Assembly (NCBI GenBank): GCA_021106915.1
Contig: JAIOTH010000044.1
Coordinates: 1-5,223 of the forward strand
DNA: 5,223 nt
From: a bacterium
Lineage (GTDB): Bacteria > Patescibacteriota > Patescibacteriia > UBA1558 > S5-K13
Direction of reading: 5' to 3'
Shown here: one piece after another, positions 1-5,198 of the stretch
How the letters are laid out: each line of letters starts with the position of its first letter
Numbering within the stretch: position 1 is the first letter of the stretch
Program-made: the position numbers and the translations under genes
The notes under the pieces: generated by a model
Told to the model about the DNA's origin: nothing
Database searches by the model: none
Seen by the model: the letters and a program-made list of their open reading frames with translations, nothing else

Positions 1-1061
1 ATGAGTCTATTAATCCGGACATAATAGGGGATAGTTTCAATTTTTATTTTTACTAGTAGATTTAAAAGTTGTTTTTCAGTATAAGGAGTATATTTTTTTT
101 CTTGGAATAATTTATAAATTGAACGAGCTTCTTTAGTCACTACACAAGGATAAATTTTAATTTGATCTGGTTGATAATCAGGAGCTTGAAAAATTTTCAG
201 AAACATTTTGAAGTCTTTAGCGGGAGTAGAAAATGGTAAATCAGGCATGAGATGATAATCGACTTTGATCCCAACTTGTTTACAGAGTTTAGTAGCTTCA
301 ATAATTTCTTTTTGCCCGTGACCACGTCTAACTTTTTTTAAAATTTGGTCATCAGTATGTTGAACACCAAGTTGAATCCGAGTACATCCTTGATTTCTCA
401 TGGCAATGATTTCTTTTTGATTTAATAAATCGGGTCGAGTTTCTAAGGTTTCACCAATAATTCTATACTTAGTTTTTTCATTTCTTTTTAATTCTTTTTC
501 TAAATTAGTTTTTACTTTCCCTTTGTTTTTTGGGTAATCATTGGCAGCTTGAAAACATTTAGTAATGAAATTATTTTGATAATCGCGAGTATAAGCATTC
601 CAAGAACCACCTAAAACTAAAAGTTCAATTTTATCAACAGTATGACCATTAGTTTCTAAAGCTTTAATTCTAAATTGAACTTGCTGATAAGGATTAAATT
701 TCAAGGCTTTAGCTCGTTGAGCAGCTGGTTCATTGGATAAATAACTAACTGGCATATTTGTTTCATGAGGACAGTAAATACATTTTCCAGGACATTGGTA
801 GGGTTTAGTTAAAACAGTTACAGGTGTCACCCCAGAAATTGTTCGTGTCACTCTAGTAATTAAGTGTTTTTTAAATTCTAAATTTTCAGTAATTTTCTTT
901 TTTTTAATTAGCTCCTGATAAGTTGCAAATAGAATATGATTGGGAGCGGGATTTATTTTAAATTCACCACAAAGTCTTTTTTTGGCTAATTCAAAACTAC
1001 TTCGATTTTTAAAATCAAGTTTTAATAGTCTTTTAACAATTTTTTGGTATAATGAAAGCAT
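1..1061 (-). CDS. elp3: Elp3-type tRNA uridine-34 modification enzyme (radical SAM part), partial
   Basis: The minus strand is open for 353 codons from an ATG at 1061-1059 to the left edge, and no stop is reached. Elp3 uses an Fe-S cluster with SAM, plus acetyl-CoA, to build the cm5 group on wobble uridine 34 of tRNAs in the cytoplasm. Visible landmarks are a basic N-terminal region (about 1-85), the radical SAM cluster cysteines C90, C94 and C97 (CPGKCIYCP), SNEPAAQRA near 109-117, GHTVDKIELLVLGGSWNA at 139-156, GETLETRPD at 203-211, GCTRIQLGVQ at 225-234, RRGH at 245-248, HLMPDLP at 270-276 and IKIYPC at 301-306. These follow the order and spacing of eukaryotic and archaeal Elp3. The sequence ends in the equivalent of the family's RVYRV segment, so the C-terminal GNAT acetyltransferase domain should lie outside the window. 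No other Elongator subunit is seen, which is normal for bacterial Elp3. No Shine-Dalgarno precedes the ATG. A heptamer repeat tract abuts the start instead. Family assignment is very secure; whether the GNAT domain is intact cannot be seen. Confidence 0.95.
   Translation of the reverse strand, partial: MLSLYQKIVKRLLKLDFKNRSSFELAKKRLCGEFKINPAPNHILFATYQELIKKKKITENLEFKKHLITRVTRTISGVTPVTVLTKPYQCPGKCIYCPHETNMPVSYLSNEPAAQRAKALKFNPYQQVQFRIKALETNGHTVDKIELLVLGGSWNAYTRDYQNNFITKCFQAANDYPKNKGKVKTNLEKELKRNEKTKYRIIGETLETRPDLLNQKEIIAMRNQGCTRIQLGVQHTDDQILKKVRRGHGQKEIIEATKLCKQVGIKVDYHLMPDLPFSTPAKDFKMFLKIFQAPDYQPDQIKIYPCVVTKEARSIYKLFQEKKYTPYTEKQLLNLLVKIKIETIPYYVRINRL
1045..1053 (+). promoter_or_regulatory. Possible extended -10 promoter (TGGTATAAT) for the methyltransferase gene
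   Basis: TGGTATAAT is a perfect extended -10 element reading rightward. It lies inside the first codons of elp3, antisense to it. No good -35 is seen about 17 bases upstream. If it is active, transcription would start near 1060 and the methyltransferase mRNA would carry a leader of about 180 bases containing all the palindromes of the spacer. In an AT-rich genome such a match can occur by chance, so this is a weak call. Confidence 0.3.
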
Positions 1062-1085
1062 AGTTTGTAGTTGGTAGTTTTTAGT
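1062..1085 (-). repeat. Heptamer tandem tract abutting the elp3 start
   Basis: Read on the minus strand toward elp3, the bases form ACTAAAA, ACTACCA, ACTACAA and then ACT followed directly by the ATG. The seven-base period is clear and the tract fills the whole space between the C5/G5 element and the start codon. It occupies the place where a ribosome binding site would be expected, and no Shine-Dalgarno is present. Its role is unknown. It may be a slippage-prone simple repeat or part of the flank of the neighbouring repeat element. Confidence 0.6.
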
Positions 1086-1212
1086 CCCCCTGTTAAGGGG
1101 GATTTAGGGGGTTTAATTAATTCCTTAAACATCTAATCCCCCAACCCCCTTCCTGCCCTGCCGGTTTACATGCCGGAATGTAATGTAGGTATGCAGGCAG
1201 GTGACAAGGGGG
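1086..1212. repeat. Composite imperfect palindrome of C5/G5 blocks (BIME- or MITE-like)
   Basis: Six runs of exactly five C or G stand out in AT-rich DNA. CCCCC at 1086-1090 can pair with GGGGG at 1208-1212, GGGGG at 1097-1101 with CCCCC at 1145-1149, and GGGGG at 1107-1111 with CCCCC at 1138-1142. The centre contains the smaller inverted repeat GTTTAA (1111-1116) and TTAAAC (1125-1130). The left arm alone also forms a hairpin, CCCCC-TGTTAA-GGGGG. Two similar units in opposite orientation around an AT-rich core recall paired REP elements or a short non-autonomous transposable element. The right arm is interrupted by the 50-base element at 1152-1201. No coding frame is apparent in the spacer, and no T-run follows that would make it an obvious terminator. 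Confidence 0.65.
1152..1201. repeat. 50-base palindromic element nested in the right arm of the C5/G5 repeat
   Basis: The element begins CCTGCC and ends GGCAGG, an inverted terminal pair, and contains an inner hairpin TTACAT (1166-1171) - GCCGGA - ATGTAA (1178-1183). Taking it out joins CCCCCTT to TGACAAGGGGG, which gives a perfect CCCCCTT/AAGGGGG stem with a TGAC loop. This is good evidence that it inserted into an older hairpin. Its ends match the palindrome at 4256-4275 (shared CTGCCGG and CAGGCAGGT), so both probably belong to one repeat family. Confidence 0.6.
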
Positions 1213-1241
1213 CAAAATAATTTAATTTTTTAATTTATTTT

Positions 1242-1904
1242 ATGGACAATGATGACATTAAACAATCTTACGATGCCGTGGCAGAACATTTTGCTTTAAC
1301 TCGGAAAAGAGCTTTGCCACCACAATTAATAGATTTTAAACAATATTTAGCTGATGGTCAAGAAGTTTTAGATTTAGGTTGTGGTAGCGGTCGGATGATT
1401 AGAATTTTAAAAGATTTTGAAATAAATTGTGTTCTGACAGATATTTCCGAGGAGCTACTTAATTATGCCAAAAAAGAGGACTTAGGTAAAATTAAAAAAG
1501 CAGAATTTATTACTCAAGATATGTTAGAGTCTTTTTTTTCAGAGAATAAGTTTGATCTCATTTTTTGTATTGCCACTCTTCATCATTTAAAAAGTAAAAA
1601 AGATAGAATCAAATTTTTAAAAAATGTTCATTTTTGGTTAAAGCCAGGAGGATATTTTTTAATGACTAATTGGAATTTAATGCAAAAGCGTTATTTAAAG
1701 TATATTTTTAATTTTAGAAAATATTCTTGGAATGATTTTATGATTCCTTACAAGGATAATAGTGGAAAAAATTTAGCTAATCGTTACTATCATAGTTTTA
1801 CTCATCGAGAATTAAAAAAAATATTATTAAAAACAGGTTTTCAGATTGAAAAGTTGGAGTTATCGGAAAATGGAAATGATCGAGTGAGTGTTTGCCAGAA
1901 ATAA
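1242..1904 (+). CDS. Class I SAM-dependent methyltransferase, Trm9/ALKBH8-like (probable tRNA cm5U34 methyltransferase)
   Basis: This 220-residue protein has a complete Rossmann-type methyltransferase fold: motif I VLDLGCGSG at 42-50, an acidic strand end LTDIS at 65-69, motif IV FDLIFCIATLHHL at 104-116 and LKPGGYFLMTNW at 133-144. Beyond the generic fold it shares features I recall from Trm9 and the ALKBH8 methyltransferase domain: an N-terminal YDAVAEHFALTR (10-21), the HH pair after motif IV, and a late RYYHSF (181-186) followed by a HRELKKILLKTGF helix. Trm9 converts cm5U34 of tRNA to mcm5U34, the step after Elp3, and the divergent neighbour here is Elp3. Eukaryotic Trm9 needs Trm112 as a partner; no such gene is visible. 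The ATG at 1242 is the first in frame and sits just before the conserved start of the fold. No Shine-Dalgarno is present. Methyltransferase identity is certain; substrate is inferred from motifs and neighbourhood. A different small-molecule or RNA methyltransferase remains possible. Confidence 0.85.
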   Translation: MDNDDIKQSYDAVAEHFALTRKRALPPQLIDFKQYLADGQEVLDLGCGSGRMIRILKDFEINCVLTDISEELLNYAKKEDLGKIKKAEFITQDMLESFFSENKFDLIFCIATLHHLKSKKDRIKFLKNVHFWLKPGGYFLMTNWNLMQKRYLKYIFNFRKYSWNDFMIPYKDNSGKNLANRYYHSFTHRELKKILLKTGFQIEKLELSENGNDRVSVCQK

Positions 1905-1923
1905 TTTTCGGTAATTTTTTCCA

Positions 1924-1952
1924 TTGACTAATCACTTATAATCCCATATAAT
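1924..1952 (+). promoter_or_regulatory. Sigma70-type promoter of the Fic gene
   Basis: TTGACT at 1924-1929 and TATAAT at 1947-1952 are separated by the ideal 17 bases, predicting a transcript start near 1959 and a leader of about 20 bases before the ATG at 1981. AAGGG at 1969-1973 is a plausible, partial Shine-Dalgarno with 7-base spacing. A second TATAAT at 1937-1942 is too close to the -35 to be used with it. The promoter overlaps tandem decamers that could be operator sites. Confidence 0.7.
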
Positions 1953-1970
1953 CACTTATATAACTTATAA
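1931..1970 (+). repeat. Four tandem 10-base repeats overlapping the Fic promoter
   Basis: The segment splits into ATCACTTATA, ATCCCATATA, ATCACTTATA and TAACTTATAA. The first and third units are identical and extend to a shared 12-mer, TAATCACTTATA, spaced exactly 20 bases apart. One copy lies in the -35/-10 spacer and the other covers the end of the -10 and the predicted start site, two helical turns apart on the same face. This is how a repressor operator would be placed, possibly for the winged-helix domain of the Fic protein itself. That last step is inference. Confidence 0.5.
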
Positions 1971-1980
1971 GGGTAATAAT

Positions 1981-3051
1981 ATGAAAAAAGATAAACTAAC
2001 TAATAGATTGAATTTTAAAAAAATAGAAGATGTCCAAAAAATTCAACGTTTATTAACAGAAATTGACGAGTTTAAAGGTCGATGGATTGCGGGAATAAAA
2101 TTGTCTCTGCAGACTCTGAGTAAATTAAAAAGATCAGTAATTATTACTTCTACTGGGGCTTCTACTAGGATTGAAGGAGTTGAACTTAGTGATGAGGAAA
2201 TTGAAAAATTATTTAAAGGCTTAAAAATTAAAAAATTTAATACTAGAGACGAACAAGAAGTTGCTGGTTATAAGGAGCTTTTAGAAAATATTTTTAATAG
2301 TTATTTAAAAGTAAAATTTAGCGAGAGTACGATCAAGCATTTTCATAAAGAATTATTAAAATATTCTGAAAAAGATAAGAGTCATTTAGGTAAGTATAAA
2401 TTTGGCAGTAATCAAGTAGAAGCTCTTGATTCAAATGGTAAAAAAATCGGAATTATTTTTGATCCTAGTCCACCACACTTAACATCTAAGGAAATGAATG
2501 AACTTGTGGAGTGGACGCAATTTACCTTGCAGGAAGATCTAATTCACCCTTTATTGGTGATTGGTAATTTTATTTTAGAATTTTTAGCAATTCATCCTTT
2601 TCAAGATGGTAATGGTAGAACTTCCAGAATATTGACTAATTTTTTAATGCTTAAATCTGGGTATGAACACATGCCCTATGTTTCTCATGAAAAATTTATC
2701 GAAGATAATAAAACTAATTATTATTTAGCGCTTCGAAGGAGTCAGGGAAATTGGAAAAAGCGAAGTAAAAACATTGCTCCGTGGATGATTTTCTTTTTAA
2801 ATATTATTTTAGAGCAAGTCAGAATGGCGGTTAGCATTAATAATAGTGAAAAGATAGAGATTTTATTATCAGAGAAACAGTTGAAGGTTTGGCAGTATTT
2901 TCAAAGATATGAATATCTTAGTCCAAAAGATATTCGAGACAATCTAGATATGAAGGAAGCAACTGTTTTGCAAATATTGAATAAGTTATTAAGTATGAAA
3001 AAAATTGAACGATTGGGAATGGGCAGAGGAGTGAGATATAGAAAAGTTTAG
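1981..3051 (+). CDS. Fic-domain protein adenylyltransferase (class II, autoinhibited) with C-terminal winged helix
   Basis: This 356-residue protein carries the Fic signature HPFQDGNGRTSR at 205-216, with catalytic H205, D209 for metal binding and the GNGR phosphate-binding loop intact. Fic enzymes usually move AMP from ATP onto a hydroxyl side chain of a target protein. An N-terminal STRIEG at 61-66 fits the inhibitory motif (S/T)xxxE(G/N), whose glutamate (E65) should block productive ATP binding. The motif's position before the Fic core makes this class II, where control is within one chain and no separate antitoxin is needed. Residues 1-60 are helical and polar. Residues about 297-356 (YLSPKDIRDNL, ATVLQILNKLLSMKKIERLG, GRGVRYR) look like a winged helix-turn-helix. 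No signal peptide or transmembrane segment is seen, so it should act in the cytoplasm. It has its own strong promoter and lies 31 bases before the 376-residue gene. Target proteins are unknown. The domain call is secure. Confidence 0.95.
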   Translation: MKKDKLTNRLNFKKIEDVQKIQRLLTEIDEFKGRWIAGIKLSLQTLSKLKRSVIITSTGASTRIEGVELSDEEIEKLFKGLKIKKFNTRDEQEVAGYKELLENIFNSYLKVKFSESTIKHFHKELLKYSEKDKSHLGKYKFGSNQVEALDSNGKKIGIIFDPSPPHLTSKEMNELVEWTQFTLQEDLIHPLLVIGNFILEFLAIHPFQDGNGRTSRILTNFLMLKSGYEHMPYVSHEKFIEDNKTNYYLALRRSQGNWKKRSKNIAPWMIFFLNIILEQVRMAVSINNSEKIEILLSEKQLKVWQYFQRYEYLSPKDIRDNLDMKEATVLQILNKLLSMKKIERLGMGRGVRYRKV

Positions 3052-3056
3052 AAATG

Positions 3057-3065
3057 TGTTATAAT
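3057..3065 (+). promoter_or_regulatory. Extended -10 promoter before the secretion-like cluster
   Basis: TGTTATAAT lies in the 31-base gap after the Fic stop codon and is a perfect extended -10. The -35 position (about 3037-3042, TATAGA) is poor, as is common with extended -10 promoters. Transcription would begin near 3072, giving a leader of only about 11 bases before the ATG at 3083, with no good Shine-Dalgarno inside it. It would let the 376-residue gene and the genes after it be expressed apart from the Fic gene. Confidence 0.5.
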
Positions 3066-3082
3066 ATAGGTAAATATAGAAT

Positions 3083-4213
3083 ATGGATCAAAACCAAAAC
3101 AAAAATAATTTGGCGAATTTTTCGGATATTAATGATGAAATCATCTTTAAAGAAGAAGATGGGGATTTTAAATTACTTTCACATGGAAATTTAAAAGATT
3201 TTGATTTTAATAATTGGAAAGAAAAAAGTTTACCAAATGAACCTTCGATAAAATCACAAGATAGAGATTTATTAGACACTGGCTTAGAAGAAAAAGTTTT
3301 AGCTCCGCCTCCGCCGATGGTTTGGGATAAAAAATCTAATTTTTATTTTGACACTGAAGATGAAGATGAGGTTATGATAGAGAGAGAAAAATTAAAGAAG
3401 ATAGAGCCTAAAGTAAAAAAATATAGCTTAAGTAAAATATCAGGGAAGTTAATTCAAAAATATCAGATAAATTTAGTACCCCAATTAGAATATAGTTTTT
3501 CTAGAATTATTTTGTCTTATTTAAAACATTCTAGAGAGAAAATTGATACTATTGAGTCTTTAAAAAATTTGTTTAAGAGAGCGGATTTAAAATTAGATGA
3601 TATTGGTCTTGGTGAATTAATAGTAATGTTGACTGAAGTTAGGGAAAAAATAGAAGCAGTTAGTGGCTTGGTTTGGGACGACTTGCCTTTTTTAAAAGAA
3701 AAAGAAGATTCTAAAAAAGAAATTGTTTTTCCAAAAATTAGTAATCAATTGTCCAACTTAGATCCTCGTCAGAAAATAAAGATTAAATCTGATAATTCTG
3801 ATATCCCTTTTATACAAAGAAGTTTTGTCCAAAAAAGTCAAAAAGATAGTAGCAGGAGAAAAATGTCTGACATTAAAACTAAAGAAAAAGTGATTAGTCC
3901 TATTGAAGAATTGTCTCAGGTTAGCATAACTGTTTTTAGGAGATTATCTAATAATCCAGTAGAAGCTGCTCAGAAAATTATTAATAAGATTAGTAGTTTT
4001 GAAAGAGAATCTTATATGAGGAAAGCTAAAGCTATTCAAAATTGGCGACAAAGTGAAGTTTATAAAATGTATATTAGTTTAGGGAGAGGGAGTATGGAAT
4101 CAGGAATATCAATAGAAAAAATTATTGAGCAAAAGATTTTAGCTAATGAAAAAGTTTTAAGTATTGATGAATTTAAAGCTATATCGGATCTAAATAAAAA
4201 AATAAAATTTTAA
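3083..4213 (+). CDS. Conserved-looking soluble protein of unknown function, first gene of a PrgI/VirB4 cluster
   Basis: No named family is recognised. The 376 residues fall into five parts: an acidic, polar and probably disordered N-terminus (1-70); a short proline block APPPP (74-78) leading to VWDKKSNFYFDTEDEDEV (80-97); a basic and helical middle domain (about 105-202) containing LGELIVMLTEVREKIE; a charged linker (203-270); and a C-terminal helical region (271-376) with FRRLSNNPVEAAQKI, AIQNWRQSEVYKMYISLGRGSMESG and a closing DLNKKIKF. I recall C-terminal regions of this kind in hypothetical proteins placed just before PrgI and VirB4-like genes in Patescibacteria, but could not check this. 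There is no signal peptide or membrane helix, so the protein is probably cytoplasmic. It starts at the first ATG after an extended -10 element. A structural or regulatory partner of the secretion machinery is a reasonable guess from context only. Confidence 0.85.
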   Translation: MDQNQNKNNLANFSDINDEIIFKEEDGDFKLLSHGNLKDFDFNNWKEKSLPNEPSIKSQDRDLLDTGLEEKVLAPPPPMVWDKKSNFYFDTEDEDEVMIEREKLKKIEPKVKKYSLSKISGKLIQKYQINLVPQLEYSFSRIILSYLKHSREKIDTIESLKNLFKRADLKLDDIGLGELIVMLTEVREKIEAVSGLVWDDLPFLKEKEDSKKEIVFPKISNQLSNLDPRQKIKIKSDNSDIPFIQRSFVQKSQKDSSRRKMSDIKTKEKVISPIEELSQVSITVFRRLSNNPVEAAQKIINKISSFERESYMRKAKAIQNWRQSEVYKMYISLGRGSMESGISIEKIIEQKILANEKVLSIDEFKAISDLNKKIKF

Positions 4214-4255
4214 ATAAATTTGGTTAATTATTAATTTTGAAATTTGATTGAATTT

Positions 4256-4275
4256 CCTGTCTGCCGGCAGGCAGG
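4256..4275. repeat. 20-base GC-rich palindrome in the spacer before the PrgI gene
   Basis: CCTGTCTGCC at 4256-4265 pairs with GGCAGGCAGG at 4266-4275 with a single mismatch, forming a cruciform-type palindrome in otherwise very AT-rich DNA. AAA/TTT bases extend the pairing weakly outward. It shares CTGCCGG and CAGGCAGGT with the element at 1152-1201. No T-run follows directly, so terminator function is doubtful. It is more likely a dispersed intergenic repeat. Confidence 0.65.
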
Positions 4276-4305
4276 TAAAATCAGGTAATTTAAAAATTAA
4301 ATTGA

Positions 4306-4333
4306 AATTAAAGATTAGAGATTAGAAATTATT
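4306..4333 (+). repeat. Heptamer tandem tract just before the PrgI start
   Basis: The bases divide into AATTAAA, GATTAGA, GATTAGA and AATTATT, followed by TTT and the ATG at 4337. The two central units are identical and the outer two are degenerate. As at elp3, four seven-base units occupy the ribosome binding region and no Shine-Dalgarno is seen. The consensus differs from the ACTACMA type at 1062-1085. Confidence 0.5.
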
Positions 4334-4336
4334 TTT

Positions 4337-4789
4337 ATGCGTTATATAGTACCCCAATTTATAGACATCGAAAGTAAAATATTTGGACCAATCACAGTTC
4401 GACAATTTTTAATTATGACTGTTGGTGGTTTATTTATATTTTTAGCTTTTAAATTAGCTGATTTTTCGCTTTTTATTTTTGAAACTATTATTATTTCAAT
4501 AGTTATTATTGTTTTTGCATTTGTTAAAATAAACGGTAAATTATTTCACAATTTTTTATTAGACCTTTTAAATTATATATTTAAGACTCCTAAGATTGCA
4601 GTTTGGGATAAAGAAGTTTCAATTTTAAATATTAAGAAAGCAGAGATTGAAAAGGAAAAAGATCCCTATAGTTTTCAAGAAAAAAAATTACCTCATAATA
4701 AATTATCAGAATTATCATTAATATTAGATACTGGCGGTGCTTATGTGGGAGAAAATGGGAAAAAAGATTCAAATTTAAAAAATATATAA
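4337..4789 (+). CDS. PrgI family membrane protein (type IV secretion/conjugation-like)
   Basis: This 150-residue protein opens with YIVPQFIDIESKIFGPITVRQF, the typical PrgI start in which a short IP/VPQF-type segment leads to a G-P-(L/I)-T-x-(R/K)-Q stretch. Two closely spaced hydrophobic helices follow, at about 23-41 and 43-63. The cytoplasmic tail begins with YIFKTPKIAVWDKE (80-93) and ends in a polar, lysine-rich region with LSELSLILDTGG (123-134). PrgI proteins are small inner-membrane components next to VirB4/TraC ATPases in Gram-positive conjugation systems and in Patescibacteria, probably equivalent in place to VirB3. The next gene encodes such an ATPase, which supports the call. The spacer before it is 123 bases and carries two repeats but no convincing promoter, so it may depend on the upstream promoter. 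No frame damage is seen. Confidence 0.85.
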   Translation: MRYIVPQFIDIESKIFGPITVRQFLIMTVGGLFIFLAFKLADFSLFIFETIIISIVIIVFAFVKINGKLFHNFLLDLLNYIFKTPKIAVWDKEVSILNIKKAEIEKEKDPYSFQEKKLPHNKLSELSLILDTGGAYVGENGKKDSNLKNI

Positions 4790-4840
4790 CTTTGAAAAAG
4801 TATTTTGGATAATTTTTAATAATAAGTAATATCTAAGGGA

Positions 4841-5185
4841 ATGAATAATAAAAAAAGAACAACTAATAATAAAACTCAAGATATTTTAAATATTAGCGAT
4901 ATTCGAGATGATATGGTTGTTTTAAAAGATGGAACAGTGCGAGCAGTTTTAATGGTTTCTTCAATCAACTTTGCTTTAAAAAATCAAGATGAACAAGAAA
5001 GTATTATTGGTGGTTATTTTTTTTTTTTGAATTCTTGTTCTTATCCCTTGCAAGAAGAAATTCAATCTCGACAAATTGTATTTGAGGCTTATTTGGAAAA
5101 ATTAGATAAAAGGTTTAAACACCAATCTATTGAACTTTTGAGAATGCAGTTTATTGATTATATTCAATTTATTAAAGAATTATAG
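4841..5185 (+). CDS. VirB4/TraC-type secretion ATPase, N-terminal part, frameshifted
   Basis: The 114-residue frame matches the N-terminal domain of TraC/VirB4-like proteins of Patescibacteria, as I remember them: ISDIRDDMVVLKDGTVRAVLMVSS at about 18-41, INFALKNQDEQ at 42-52, YFFFLNSCSYPLQEEIQSRQI at 59-79, YLEKLDKRF at 85-93 and ELLRMQFIDYIQFIKEL to the end. VirB4 ATPases power type IV secretion and normally exceed 500 residues, with Walker motifs much further on. This frame therefore stops far too early, and family-like sequence resumes at once in another frame. The ATG follows AAGGGA with no spacing, so the Shine-Dalgarno is poorly placed. The next in-frame ATG, near residue 25, would cut into conserved sequence. 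A weak TTGAAA-17-TTTAAT (4792-4820) in the 51-base gap may be chance. A run of 12 T at 5017-5028 lies in frame. Either the gene is broken or one base was lost in sequencing or assembly. Confidence 0.75.
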   Translation: MNNKKRTTNNKTQDILNISDIRDDMVVLKDGTVRAVLMVSSINFALKNQDEQESIIGGYFFFLNSCSYPLQEEIQSRQIVFEAYLEKLDKRFKHQSIELLRMQFIDYIQFIKEL

Positions 5186-5198
5186 ATTTACAATCTAT
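5182..5198. repeat. Small stem-loop at the VirB4 frameshift
   Basis: ATAGATT (5182-5188), loop TAC, and AATCTAT (5192-5198) form a perfect 7-base inverted repeat that contains the premature TAG. Adding back the missing A upstream would lengthen the stem to TAATAGATT/AATCTATTA, 9 perfect pairs. Such hairpins are places where single bases are lost by polymerases in vivo and in sequencing. Confidence 0.5.

Noticed and set aside
1086..1111. G-quadruplex from the G5 runs
   Set aside because: Only three G5 runs fall on each strand across the spacer and they are widely spaced. Each has a complementary C5 run nearby, so hairpin pairing explains them better.
1905..1923. Rho-independent terminator after the methyltransferase
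   Set aside because: There is a T-run but no stable stem before it.
1931..1970. Short CRISPR-like or phage attachment repeat
   Set aside because: The units are 10 bases with no spacers and coincide exactly with a promoter, so operator-type tandem repeats fit better.
1981..3051. Fic/Doc toxin-antitoxin module
   Set aside because: The inhibitory motif is in the same chain (STRIEG, class II) and no small antitoxin frame lies directly before it. The upstream gene is a methyltransferase.
3088..3279. Minus-strand 63-codon open frame
   Set aside because: It lies entirely inside the N-terminal part of the 376-residue gene, has a low-complexity F/S/K-rich translation mirroring that gene and shows no start signal, so it is a shadow frame.
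4256..4275. Terminator after the 376-residue gene
   Set aside because: The palindrome is followed by GTAAAATCAGG and no T-run, and the same sequence family occurs upstream of another gene, so a dispersed repeat is more likely.
5176..5185. Programmed -1 frameshift site
   Set aside because: The bases before the stop (AAA GAA TTA) do not form an X XXY YYZ slippery heptamer, and the TTA codon would not re-pair well after a slip.
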